From the NCBI GenBank assembly GCA_900768735.1, contig CAAGDZ010000164.1, positions 1-21,477 of the forward strand: 21,477 nt of DNA, in the 5' to 3' direction. Of this stretch, positions 12,745 through 19,912 are shown piece after piece. How positions within the stretch are numbered: position 1 is the first letter of the stretch; each line of letters begins with the position of its first letter. The stretch comes from Oscillospiraceae bacterium. GTDB lineage: Bacteria > Bacillota > Clostridia > Oscillospirales > Ruminococcaceae. Both the position numbers and the translations under genes were made by a program. The notes under the pieces are model-generated. The model was given only the letters and a program-made list of their open reading frames with translations, was not told the DNA's origin and ran no database searches.

Positions 12745-14709
12745 TTATTCAAGCGTAAATCTGCTTATATGCGATTTTAAGATTTCCGCCTCGTTTTTCA
12801 GCTTTTCGCTGATTTCCGAGGATTTTTCCGCAGAAGCCGAGGTGTTGCGCACTTCGGCTGAGATAACGTCCATCTTTTCGGCTACGCTGTCTATGCAGGC
12901 CGCCTGCTCCTCGGAGGACGCGGAGATGTCGGCGATGTTCTGCTCTACCTTGTCGGTGATTTCCGATACGGCGCCGAAGGACTTTGCAACCGTCTCGGCG
13001 AGCGCCATGCCGTTTGCAATCGACAATACCGTGCGCTCGATAAGCGCGGTGGTTTTAGACGCGGATTCTCCGCACCTTTCGGCAAGGGTGCCGACCTCCT
13101 CCGCCACGACCGCAAAACCCTTTCCGGCCTCTCCTGCGGTCGAGGCTTCAATCGCCGCGTTGAGCGCGAGTATGTGGGTCTGAAAAGCAATATTGCTTAT
13201 TACATCGTTTATAGACCGGATTTCCTTTGACAAATCCGACATCTCACGCATGGCGTGCAAAAGCTCGTCCATCTGTGTGCCGCTTGTCTGTACGCCGGTT
13301 CTGGTCTCACAGGCTAAATTCAGGACGTTCGCGGTGTTTTCGGCGTTCATTCTTACGCTCTCTTTCATGTTGCCGAATGCGTCGTTTATTTCATTCATCA
13401 GCGTTGTCTGATTGTTTACACCGTTTGCAAGCGCGCAGGAGGTATTTACCACCTGCGAGGAAATATCTGACAAATCTTCGGCGGCTCTGTCGATTTCGGT
13501 CAGCATGGAGCGCAGAGAATTTGTGATGTTGTCGAGAGAAAGCTTTATCGGCTCAAAGTCACCGCGGAATTTTCCCTCGGTCTCGTGCGTAAAGTCGCCC
13601 TCAGCCATCTGCGCCAGACTATCGGAGATGTGCCTTATCATGCTGTTGAGATGCCGTATATTGCGCCGCGTCGATTCGACAAGCACGCCGGTTTCGTCGT
13701 TCGCGGCGCACGTCTCCATATCCGATTTCAGGTCGCCGTCCGCAAGCAGCTCGATGCGCCTTGTGCAGTCGCAGACAGGCTTTACTATCCTTCCTGAGGT
13801 CTTTGTTATGAGTATAATGCTTATAACTATCACCGCTATCGCGCATACAGCCAGTATGGAAAGTCCGATTATTTCGCTCTTTATAAAATCAAAATGGTTG
13901 ACGGTTACCGCCATTATCCAGCCGCTGCCCTTTTCAACCGGCACATAACAGGCAATCCGCCTTGTGCCGTCTGCGGTGTATTTTATACTTCCGTTTTTGG
14001 TCGAGAGCATCTCGGATATGACCTGCGCCTGCGCCGACATATCGGGGTTCTGCTGCGCTTCGGTTATAGGGTTTGTAAGGCTGCTTGCAAGCGAAAAATC
14101 GTTGTGGGCGATATATGTTCCGGTGCTGTCAATTATGAAGTTTACTCCGTCGTCGCCGACAAGCACGCTGCTGATAATATCCGTCAGCAGCTTTGCGTCG
14201 CCTGCACCGTAGACTATACCGCAGAAGCTGTCGCCGCGTACTATAGGCGCACAGAATAAAACAGACAGCGCGCCGTCTCCGTCCTTTGAGGCGTACGGGT
14301 CGGAGGTAACGGCAGTCAGCTTTTCCCGGCAGTCCTTAAAATACTGACGCTCGGAAAAGTCGCTTCCGTTCTGGTTTATTCCGTTTGCATCGGTAAAGCC
14401 TACACGCTCAAAGCCGTTGCGCTGTTTTACCTCCTCAAGCAAAGCCAGCGCCTCGTCGGTGCTGAAATTCTCATTCTGAAACAGCTCGTCCGCAGCCGCT
14501 TCGCTTATTGCGGTTTCGTATATGCCGAGCTGGTTCTGTATAGCAAGCGCCGATATTTTGACTGTCTCGGCAATACTGCTTTCAAGCGTCGCCGTTGTAC
14601 TGCTTATTCCCCCGATAAACGCGTAGCTCAGCAGAAGCACCGAGATAATAAGCATCGGTACTACCGCAAGAAGCACTATCTTTGACTTTATCGTGTGTGT
14701 CCTTTTCAT
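12745..14709 (-). CDS. Methyl-accepting chemotaxis protein with dCache sensor
   Basis: The 654-residue transducer has a first membrane helix (11-33), an outer double-Cache-like sensor (about 40-275, with VGFTDANG, ERQYFKD and FIIDSTGTYIAHND) and a second helix (279-302). A HAMP domain (about 303-355) and a second HAMP-like segment (about 356-405) follow, then the cytoplasmic signalling coiled coil. The hairpin tip near 505-546 reads NIAFQTHILALNAAIEASTAG then GKGFAVVAEEV. The usual tip has QTN and EAARAGE, so His512 and Ser523-Thr524 are departures. No C-terminal CheR-docking pentapeptide is present. Cache sensors bind small ligands such as amino or organic acids; the ligand is unknown. No chemotaxis or flagellar genes are in the window. 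The ATG follows GGAAGGCG. Confidence 0.92.
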   Translation of the reverse strand: MKRTHTIKSKIVLLAVVPMLIISVLLLSYAFIGGISSTTATLESSIAETVKISALAIQNQLGIYETAISEAAADELFQNENFSTDEALALLEEVKQRNGFERVGFTDANGINQNGSDFSERQYFKDCREKLTAVTSDPYASKDGDGALSVLFCAPIVRGDSFCGIVYGAGDAKLLTDIISSVLVGDDGVNFIIDSTGTYIAHNDFSLASSLTNPITEAQQNPDMSAQAQVISEMLSTKNGSIKYTADGTRRIACYVPVEKGSGWIMAVTVNHFDFIKSEIIGLSILAVCAIAVIVISIILITKTSGRIVKPVCDCTRRIELLADGDLKSDMETCAANDETGVLVESTRRNIRHLNSMIRHISDSLAQMAEGDFTHETEGKFRGDFEPIKLSLDNITNSLRSMLTEIDRAAEDLSDISSQVVNTSCALANGVNNQTTLMNEINDAFGNMKESVRMNAENTANVLNLACETRTGVQTSGTQMDELLHAMREMSDLSKEIRSINDVISNIAFQTHILALNAAIEASTAGEAGKGFAVVAEEVGTLAERCGESASKTTALIERTVLSIANGMALAETVAKSFGAVSEITDKVEQNIADISASSEEQAACIDSVAEKMDVISAEVRNTSASAEKSSEISEKLKNEAEILKSHISRFTLE

Positions 14710-14757
14710 TTTTGTCGCCTTCCTTTTACAGTCAAATACCCTCTGAACGAAGCTATA

Positions 14758-14807
14758 AGCAAAGCGCCCCGAAATTAAGTTAACCTTAATTAAGGAGCGC
14801 CGTTGCT
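14758..14807 (-). promoter_or_regulatory. Long stem-loop in the chemotaxis gene leader
   Basis: On the minus strand AGCAA/TTGCT, GCGCTCC/GGGGCGC and AATTAAG/CTTAATT nest into one stem around a five-base loop. It begins only some 13 nt after the predicted transcription start. The middle helix has a G-U pair on this strand that would be a mismatch on the other, favouring an RNA structure of this transcript. Only TTT follows, so it is not a strong terminator. Confidence 0.5.
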
Positions 14808-14826
14808 ACTATCTTTTTATAAGTAT

Positions 14827-14855
14827 ATTATACCAACGAGAAGATACAAAGTCAA
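14827..14855 (-). promoter_or_regulatory. Sigma-A promoter of the chemotaxis gene
   Basis: On the minus strand TTGACT (14850-14855) and a perfect TATAAT (14827-14832) are 17 bp apart. It lies right after the third of three terminators downstream of tRNA-Leu, on the same strand. Confidence 0.8.
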
Positions 14856-14870
14856 GAGGCGGGGGGATAT

Positions 14871-14904
14871 AAAAATTCAGTCCGACAGATAAATCGGGCT
14901 GAAT
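14871..14904 (-). terminator. Third tandem terminator downstream of tRNA-Leu
   Basis: ATTCAG and CTGAAT with inner CCGA/TCGG pairs form the stem, followed by TTTTT on the minus strand. It differs from the other two copies by one base in the loop (CTG for CCG) and has a shorter T-run. Confidence 0.75.
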
Positions 14905-14933
14905 AAGGATATATAATTCGGGTTGAACATAAC

Positions 14934-14969
14934 AAAAAAATTCAGTCCGACGGATAAATCGGGCTGAAT
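14934..14969 (-). terminator. Second tandem terminator downstream of tRNA-Leu
   Basis: Same stem as the first copy (ATTCAG/CTGAAT, a C-A mismatch, then CCGA/TCGG), followed by seven T residues on the minus strand. Confidence 0.85.
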
Positions 14970-15031
14970 GGGTGCAGCGGCACGCTGTGTTTTACCGACA
15001 TATAAGTATATATATTCGGGTTGAACATAAC

Positions 15032-15067
15032 AAAAAAATTCAGTCCGACGGATAAATCGGGCTGAAT
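15032..15067 (-). terminator. First terminator downstream of tRNA-Leu
   Basis: On the minus strand ATTCAG pairs with CTGAAT and CCGA with TCGG across one mismatch, followed by seven T residues. It begins about 20 bases after the tRNA CCA end. A perfect GCAGCG/CGCTGC hairpin (15073-15087) sits directly between CCA and this terminator. Confidence 0.88.
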
Positions 15068-15087
15068 CGGGTGCAGCGGCACGCTGC

Positions 15088-15174
15088 TGGTGCCGGCAGT
15101 GGGACTTGAACCCACACGGTATCGCTACCAACGGATTTTGAGTCCGTCACGTCTGCCAATTCCATCATGCCGGC
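15088..15174 (-). tRNA. tRNA-Leu (anticodon CAA), CCA encoded
   Basis: The 87-nt gene folds as a class II tRNA. The acceptor stem pairs GCCGGCA with TGCCGGC, followed by A and an encoded CCA. The anticodon stem ACGGA/TCCGT holds the loop CTCAAAA, giving anticodon CAA for the UUG codon. A long variable arm (about TGGTAGCGATACCG) and the T loop GGTTCAAGTCC fit leucine tRNAs. A perfect consensus promoter lies upstream and three terminators downstream. Confidence 0.96.
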
Positions 15175-15232
15175 GGATATTTTTCGCTTTTCATAAGGCG
15201 GGATACAGCCTGCCTTACGTCACGGTTTGATT

Positions 15233-15261
15233 ATTATATCATAGCGGAAATGCGTTGTCAA
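15233..15261 (-). promoter_or_regulatory. Perfect consensus promoter of tRNA-Leu
   Basis: On the minus strand TTGACA (15256-15261) and TATAAT (15233-15238) are both perfect with a 17-bp spacer, about 59 bases ahead of the mature tRNA 5' end. This leaves a short 5' leader for RNase P to remove. Confidence 0.88.
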
Positions 15262-15312
15262 TAGATTTCACGCATTTTTTAAAACTATTCGGCATTTTTT
15301 TATAAAAAACCC

Positions 15313-15341
15313 TTGACAATTTGTTGAAAATGCCGTAAAAT
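15313..15341 (+). promoter_or_regulatory. Sigma-A promoter of rny
   Basis: TTGACA (15313-15318) and TAAAAT (15336-15341) are separated by 17 bp. The predicted leader is about 155 nt, long for a gene of this kind, and contains a nested hairpin. Confidence 0.75.
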
Positions 15342-15371
15342 TATTATTGAGTAAAAATCTATATAACTCAG

Positions 15372-15413
15372 GCAGACAGTGCTCGAAATTATACCGAGAG
15401 TAAAATTATCTGC
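15372..15413 (+). other. Nested hairpin in the rny leader
   Basis: GCAGA (15372-15376) can pair with TCTGC (15409-15413), enclosing CTCG (15382-15385) with CGAG (15395-15398). The stems are short with large internal loops, so stability is doubtful. Confidence 0.3.
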
Positions 15414-15503
15414 TTATTTTACATAAATACAATTAAATGTTAAAATGTAAAATCCGCTGTGCCGCATGGTATAGCTAAATTTGAAAAAGGAGGACGCTCA
15501 TTA

Positions 15504-17105
15504 ATGGATGGAGTGTGGCTGAATGTTACACTTTGTGCGGCAGGATTTGTTGTTGGAGCTTTATTGTTCGGCTTTATCATGTTTAAAGTCGGAATTGAGC
15601 ATAGAAGAAAAACTGCGGAAGCGCAGATTGAGTCGGCTGAAAAAGAGGCTAATCGCATAATAACCGAAGCAAACGAAAAGGCGCAGGCAACAAAAAAGAC
15701 CGCACTTGTGGAAGCTAAGGACGAAATCTTCAAGCTCAAAGAGAGCAACGAAAGAGAAATCCAGAAGCTTAAAAACGAGACGGAAAAAGAGCTGAAGGAG
15801 CGCAGAGCGGAGCTTACCCGTTCGGAGCGCAGACTGCAGCAGAAGGAAGAAAACCTCGACAAGAAAAACGACAAAATCGAACGCTTGGAGGATTCCTTAC
15901 AGAGCAAGAACAAAAAGGCAGAGGAAAAGCTGGCAGAGGCAGAGGCCATCAAGAAAAGTCAGATGGATATTCTCGAAAAGATATCCGGCTTTACCTTAGA
16001 GCAGGCAAAGGATCACCTGCTGACAATGCTTGACAGCGAGCTGTCACATGAAAAGGCGGTCAAGATTACCGCATACGAGCAGAAGCTCAAGGATGAATGT
16101 GACGAAAAGGCAAGACAGTATATCTCGCTCGCCATTTCAAGACTGGCGGCGGATACCGTATCCGAGGCGGCTGTGTCTGTAGTGCCGCTGCCCAATGACG
16201 AAATGAAGGGCAGAATAATCGGACGCGAGGGCAGAAACATACGCGCTCTCGAACAGCTTACAGGCGTTGACCTCATCATCGACGATACGCCGGAGGCTAT
16301 CACACTTTCGTGTCATGACCATGTAAGACGTGAAATAGCAAGAATTTCGCTTGAAAGACTTATTCAGGACGGCCGTATTCACCCGACAAGAATTGAAGAG
16401 ACGGTTGAAAAGGCACGTCGCGAGATTGAACAGAAAATCAAGCAGGAGGGCGAGCGCGCCGTTATGGAAACCAACGTAAACGGTCTGCACCACGAGCTTG
16501 TAAAGCTTATCGGACGCCTCTACTACCGCACCTCTTACCGTCAGAACGTACTCAACCACTCTATTGAGGTTGCACATCTGGCAGGTATCATGGCGAGCGA
16601 GCTTGGCGTTGACGCTACGCTTGCAAGACGCGCGGGACTGCTCCACGATATAGGAAAGGCGCTCAACCACGAGATTGAGGGCTCGCACGTTCAGATAGGT
16701 GTCGATGTCTGTCGCAAATATAAGGAAAGCCCCGAGGTTATCCACGCTATTGAGGCTCACCACGGCGATGTCGAGATACACTCGGTTATCGCGGCTCTTG
16801 TACAGGCGGCGGACGCTATCAGCGCGGCACGACCTGCGGCAAGAAGTGAAAACTACGAGAACTATATCAAGCGTCTGCAGAAGCTTGAGGAGATTTGCAG
16901 CTCCTACAACGGCGTTGAAAAGTCGTTTGCTATTCAGGCAGGCCGCGAGGTCAGAATTATGATAAAGCCCGAGCAGGTAAACGATGATAAGATGATTGTG
17001 CTTGCAAGAGAGATTTCTCAGCGTATCGAAAACGAGATGGAGTATCCCGGTCAGATAAAGGTACATCTGATAAGAGAGAGCCGCGCAATCGACTACGCGA
17101 AGTAA
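15504..17105 (+). CDS. rny: Ribonuclease Y
   Basis: The product from ATG 15504 is 533 residues. It is a membrane-anchored endoribonuclease that starts decay and processing of many mRNAs in Firmicutes. An N-terminal helix (about 5-28) is followed by a long charged coiled coil (about 30-200). Then come a KH RNA-binding domain (about 225-290, GRIIGREGRNIRALEQLTGV) and an HD metal-hydrolase domain with LLHDIGKAL, where His381-Asp382 is the catalytic pair, and later EAHHGD. Length matches the family (about 520). The start was chosen because GGAGGA lies about eight bases upstream; the frame is open 15 codons further to 15459, without a ribosome binding site. It is transcribed alone, divergently from tRNA-Leu, and closes with a strong terminator. 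Confidence 0.95.
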   Translation: MDGVWLNVTLCAAGFVVGALLFGFIMFKVGIEHRRKTAEAQIESAEKEANRIITEANEKAQATKKTALVEAKDEIFKLKESNEREIQKLKNETEKELKERRAELTRSERRLQQKEENLDKKNDKIERLEDSLQSKNKKAEEKLAEAEAIKKSQMDILEKISGFTLEQAKDHLLTMLDSELSHEKAVKITAYEQKLKDECDEKARQYISLAISRLAADTVSEAAVSVVPLPNDEMKGRIIGREGRNIRALEQLTGVDLIIDDTPEAITLSCHDHVRREIARISLERLIQDGRIHPTRIEETVEKARREIEQKIKQEGERAVMETNVNGLHHELVKLIGRLYYRTSYRQNVLNHSIEVAHLAGIMASELGVDATLARRAGLLHDIGKALNHEIEGSHVQIGVDVCRKYKESPEVIHAIEAHHGDVEIHSVIAALVQAADAISAARPAARSENYENYIKRLQKLEEICSSYNGVEKSFAIQAGREVRIMIKPEQVNDDKMIVLAREISQRIENEMEYPGQIKVHLIRESRAIDYAK

Positions 17106-17132
17106 TTTATCATAACTCAGCTTTTGAACAAC

Positions 17133-17171
17133 AAAATCCGCTCCGATGTGATTCGGGGCGGATTTTTTTTT
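17133..17171 (+). terminator. Intrinsic terminator of rny
   Basis: AAAATCCGCTCCGA pairs fully (one G-U) with TCGGGGCGGATTTT and continues into a run of nine T residues. Classic strong terminator 28 bp after the stop codon. Confidence 0.95.
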
Positions 17172-17271
17172 GGCTCAACGGCAAATAAATTAGATAAAAA
17201 TAATTTTGTTTCATACGCATAAGCCCTGTACTGATATTCAAATGAGCCGAAATCGCGAGAACAAGGCTTGA

Positions 17272-17308
17272 TAAAAGAAAACCTCAACACGCGGAATGCG
17301 TGTCGAGG
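17272..17308 (-). terminator. Intrinsic terminator of scfB
   Basis: On the minus strand CCTCGACACGC pairs with GCGTGTTGAGG (11 bp, one G-U) around ATTCC, followed by TTTTCTTTT. It lies 8 bp after the scfB stop and closes the ranthipeptide operon. Confidence 0.93.
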
Positions 17309-17315
17309 CACTCGA

Positions 17316-18674
17316 CTATTCCTTTTCAGCCGCCGCAAGCGCGATAGCACATTCTATCCGCTTTTTCTGTAGCTCGCAGGAGAGCTTGTGCGGCTTTTTG
17401 ACATCTCCCTCATAAATAAAGCTGTTCGCGTTACAGCCGCCGCTGCAGTAAAATCTCGCCCAGCAGCTTCCGCATTCTTCCTTGCTGTAGATATGAATAC
17501 CCGCAAAGTAATCCTTTATCTCTCGGTTTATTTCACCTGTGAAAATGCTGCCCATCTTCCACTGCTCAATACCGACAAACTGGTGGCAGGGGTATATATC
17601 GCCGTCGGGCGTTACCGCGACATATTCGTTGCCGCAGCCGCAGCCGCGCAGTCTTTTCACCGCACAGGGACCCTGATTCAGGTCAATCATGAAGTGGAAG
17701 AAATTGAACTTCCGATCGCCCTTTACCTTCTGCTCCTCCATTATCCTTTCAAGGCGGTCGTATTCGTCAAAGATAGCGGATAAATCCTCTTTTGTGATAG
17801 CGTAGGGCATTTTCTCGTCGGTGACAACCGGCTCAACGGATAACTGCTCAAAGCCAAGCTCGTTTATATGCAGAACATCGTTTGCGAAGTCGAGATTGTA
17901 CTTTGTAAACGTGCCGCGCACATAGTAGTCCTTGTCGCCGCGTCCGTCCACCAGCTTCTTGAATTTCGGCACGATTACGTCATAGCTTCCTGAGCCGTTC
18001 GGGGTGGGGCGGATATTGTCGTTTATTTCCTTTCTTCCGTCGAGCGAAAGCACGCAGTTAGACATCTCGCGGTTTATATAGTCGATTTTTTCATCATCGA
18101 GTAAAATTCCGTTTGTGGTAATTGTAAATCTGAAGTTCTTTCCGTGCTGTTTTTCTATGCTCCGCGCGTATTTTACGGTTTCTACCACCGTATCCCACGC
18201 CATAAGCGGTTCGCCGCCGAAAAAGTCAACCTCAAGATTTACCCTGTCGCCCGAATTTTCGATCAGAAAATCCATCGCCTTTTTTCCGGTTTCGGGTGAC
18301 ATGAGCATACGGCTGCCGCCGAAGTCGCCCGTCTGGGCAAAGCAGTATTTGCACCTCAGGTTGCAGTCGTGCGAAACGTGCAGACACATCGCCTTTATCG
18401 GTGCTTTCATCGCCATAGCGGTGTATTTTGCATAGTCGTCGTCGGTGTACAGCATCTTTGCGTCATAAAGCTCGCGCAGCTCGTCGTAGCACTCGCAGAC
18501 CTCCGCCTTGTCATAGCCGCTCATCTTTTCGAGTATGTCGGCGGGACAGGCGTCGGCAAAGGGCGGCTTTGCATAATCAAGCAAGTTGTAGGTCAGCTCG
18601 TCTACAACGTGTACGCCGCCGCTGCACACGTCAAGCACTATGTATCTGCCGTTCTGACAGTATTTATGTATCAT
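17316..18674 (-). CDS. scfB: Radical SAM SCIFF peptide maturase ScfB
   Basis: This 452-residue enzyme should form thioether bridges between cysteines and nearby residues of the precursor encoded just upstream. The N-terminal ~85 residues look like the peptide-binding RRE-type domain (YIVLDVCSGGVHVVDELTYN). The radical SAM cluster motif CNLRCKYC puts Cys104, Cys108 and Cys111 on the catalytic iron-sulfur cluster. The C-terminal SPASM region has the expected auxiliary-cluster cysteines, in GCGCGNEYVAV, DGDIYPCHQF, CGSCWARFYCSGGC and the final SCELQ. The family is known from clostridial SCIFF maturases such as CteB. The start has AAGGAA about nine bases upstream. A terminator-like hairpin lies between it and scfA. 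Confidence 0.95.
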   Translation of the reverse strand: MIHKYCQNGRYIVLDVCSGGVHVVDELTYNLLDYAKPPFADACPADILEKMSGYDKAEVCECYDELRELYDAKMLYTDDDYAKYTAMAMKAPIKAMCLHVSHDCNLRCKYCFAQTGDFGGSRMLMSPETGKKAMDFLIENSGDRVNLEVDFFGGEPLMAWDTVVETVKYARSIEKQHGKNFRFTITTNGILLDDEKIDYINREMSNCVLSLDGRKEINDNIRPTPNGSGSYDVIVPKFKKLVDGRGDKDYYVRGTFTKYNLDFANDVLHINELGFEQLSVEPVVTDEKMPYAITKEDLSAIFDEYDRLERIMEEQKVKGDRKFNFFHFMIDLNQGPCAVKRLRGCGCGNEYVAVTPDGDIYPCHQFVGIEQWKMGSIFTGEINREIKDYFAGIHIYSKEECGSCWARFYCSGGCNANSFIYEGDVKKPHKLSCELQKKRIECAIALAAAEKE

Positions 18675-18710
18675 TGTGATTTTCCTTCCGTATCATTTTC
18701 GCCATACAAG

Positions 18711-18735
18711 GCAAAAAGCTCCCTTTCGAGAGCTT
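18711..18735 (-). terminator. Intercistronic terminator-like hairpin between scfA and scfB
   Basis: On the minus strand AAGCTCTC pairs with GGGAGCTT (8 bp, one G-U) around a GAAA tetraloop and runs into TTT (TTTTT including the stem end). It ends some 40 nt ahead of the scfB ATG. Partial termination here would make more precursor than enzyme message. Confidence 0.6.
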
Positions 18736-18756
18736 CTGGACTGTTATCAACATTAT

Positions 18757-18779
18757 CTGCAAGGCGGTTTGCCCTGCAG
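18757..18779 (-). other. Second intercistronic hairpin downstream of scfA
   Basis: On the minus strand CTGCAGGGC and GCCTTGCAG pair over nine positions (one G-U) around AAACC. No T-run follows. It begins 15 bases after the scfA stop codon, where it could shield the 3' end of the short precursor message. Confidence 0.5.
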
Positions 18780-18794
18780 ATTGGTATATACGAA

Positions 18795-18938
18795 TTACTT
18801 AACAGCCTCGCACTTCTGGTTAGCTACTGTGCAGCTTGTTTTGCAAGCAGACTGGCAGGATGTCTGGCATCTGCCGCAGCCGCCCTTAGCAGCGCTTTCC
18901 TTTAAGTTTGCCTTGTTTACAGTCTTAATGTGCTTCAT
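18795..18938 (-). CDS. scfA: SCIFF ranthipeptide precursor ScfA
   Basis: This 47-residue peptide gene is easy to miss. The translation begins MKHIKTVNKANLKESAAKGG and continues CGRCQTSCQSACKTSCTV, ending NQKCEAVK. It has exactly six cysteines (21, 24, 28, 32, 36, 43) and the spacing of the SCIFF (six cysteines in forty-five residues) family. Threonines 26, 34 and 37 lie between cysteines; in characterised members a cysteine-to-threonine thioether is made by ScfB. The leader (1-20) should be read by the ScfB recognition domain. GGAGGTG lies nine bases before the ATG and a good promoter 30 bp further up. No transporter or protease is adjacent, which is usual for SCIFF loci. The mature product's role is unknown. 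Confidence 0.97.
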   Translation of the reverse strand: MKHIKTVNKANLKESAAKGGCGRCQTSCQSACKTSCTVANQKCEAVK

Positions 18939-18968
18939 AAAAACACCTCCGTTTGTAATATCATTACT

Positions 18969-18997
18969 ATTTTATCATAAAAGCCGACGGATTTCAA
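18969..18997 (-). promoter_or_regulatory. Sigma-A promoter of scfA
   Basis: On the minus strand TTGAAA (18992-18997) and TAAAAT (18969-18974) are separated by 17 bp, about 30 bases ahead of the scfA start. It makes scfA-scfB independent of the upstream deacetylase gene. Confidence 0.75.
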
Positions 18998-19033
18998 TAG
19001 GTAATTAAAAAAAACAGAGGTTTTAGGCAATAC

Positions 19034-19068
19034 TTAAATAAATCAGAGCCTGTCGCACGCGCTCTGAT
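19034..19068 (-). terminator. Probable terminator of the deacetylase gene
   Basis: On the minus strand ATCAGAGC pairs with GCTCTGAT (8 bp) around an 11-base loop and is followed by TTATTT. The stop codon TGA lies in the 3' arm. A large loop and broken T-run make it moderate; a T8 run follows some 25 bases later. Confidence 0.5.
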
Positions 19069-19912
19069 ACAGCGCGTATAATTCCTGTGCGCTTCTGCCG
19101 TGCTCGCGGTTGTAGCGGTTGATAACCACCGGTGCGCCGCTTATATCGGAGGGCTTTTCGTTACAGGTAAGGAAAACCTTTATCCCCGTTTCTCCGATAG
19201 CCGACATCGAGCCTTCGCTGATTATGCCGTAGGGGTATGCAAAGGTGACAGGTCGCGTGCCGGTCACCTGCTCAATTTTATCCTGAAGCGTGCCTATATC
19301 CTTTACCAGCGCGTCGTGATAGCTAGCGCTGTCCTCGCCGTAATTTATCGAGCAGCCGTGTCGCGTATAATCGTTTCCGTGCATATAATAGGTGTGGTTG
19401 CCTATCTCAACAACTCCGCTGTCCGAAAGCTCCTTTATCTCGTCCCATGTCAGATACGCGTAGGACAGACTTTTTTCGTTTTCCGAAAGCGCCGAATATT
19501 CGTCGGTATATTCGCCGACAATGTTTATGACCGCCTTCATATTGTATTTTTTGAGCAGCGGCACTACATAATCAAGACCGGTCTCGTAGCCGTCGTCAAG
19601 CGTGATTACTACCGCCTTGTCGGGGATTTTACCGCCGCTGTCTATAATCTGCGCCACCTCGGATGCAAAAAGAGAAGTAAAGCCGTTTTCGGAGAGATAT
19701 TTAAGGTCGGCTTCAAGCTCGTACGGAGATACGACATAGCGCCCGTGCCGGCTCTCGTCCTTAAGCACCTGATGATACATCAGCCCGAACACCTGCCCCT
19801 TGTTTTCCGCCGCAGCAGCAGAGGTCGCCGCAAAAAGTATGCCTATCATAAGCGCAATTGATACTATTCCGACTATTATCGCCGCTATCGCGGTGTTTTT
19901 TTCATTTTTCAT
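19043..19912 (-). CDS. Membrane-anchored polysaccharide deacetylase (CE4 / NodB family)
   Basis: The 289-residue product has an N-terminal signal-anchor helix (about 8-35), so the catalytic domain should face the outside. The NodB domain motifs are present: FGLMYHQVL (42-50), TLDDGYE at 104-110 with Asp106 and Asp107, and EIGNHTYYMH with metal-binding His173 and His178. VTFAYPYG follows near 218-225. Such enzymes remove acetyl groups from N-acetylglucosamine or N-acetylmuramic acid in cell-wall or other glycans; the substrate is not readable. The start has AAAGGAG seven bases upstream. It sits divergent to a glycosyltransferase, suggesting an envelope-polysaccharide theme, and is separated from scfA by a weak terminator and a promoter. 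Confidence 0.9.
   Translation of the reverse strand: MKNEKNTAIAAIIVGIVSIALMIGILFAATSAAAAENKGQVFGLMYHQVLKDESRHGRYVVSPYELEADLKYLSENGFTSLFASEVAQIIDSGGKIPDKAVVITLDDGYETGLDYVVPLLKKYNMKAVINIVGEYTDEYSALSENEKSLSYAYLTWDEIKELSDSGVVEIGNHTYYMHGNDYTRHGCSINYGEDSASYHDALVKDIGTLQDKIEQVTGTRPVTFAYPYGIISEGSMSAIGETGIKVFLTCNEKPSDISGAPVVINRYNREHGRSAQELYALYQSACDRL

Larger units (their letters stand above)
14916..15085. repeat. Tandem repeat with a 98-bp period carrying terminator hairpins
   Basis: The block starting at 14916 recurs at 15014. From ATTCGGGTTGAACATAAC through the terminator hairpin to GTGCAGCGGCACGCTG the two copies are nearly identical; the second has one extra C. The filler between them (14988-15013) is not repeated. 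A shorter third copy, containing the hairpin only, lies at 14871-14904. Confidence 0.85.

Noticed and set aside
14871..15085. CRISPR array or phage attachment site
   Set aside because: Only two to three repeats with terminator structure, no uniform spacers, no cas genes, no integrase and no duplicated tRNA end.
14877..15131. 84-residue frame across the tandem repeats
   Set aside because: It translates the terminator repeats and part of tRNA-Leu; internal protein repeats are a by-product of the DNA repeat.
15459..15503. Upstream start for RNase Y
   Set aside because: No ribosome binding site; GGAGGA sits before 15504 and the shorter form begins with the expected membrane helix.
16137..17066. 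309-residue minus-strand frame opposite rny
   Set aside because: Antisense shadow of a strongly conserved gene; composition is typical of reverse-frame artefacts.
19100..19861. 253-residue plus-strand frame opposite the deacetylase gene
   Set aside because: Antisense shadow; the minus strand has full catalytic motifs and a ribosome binding site.
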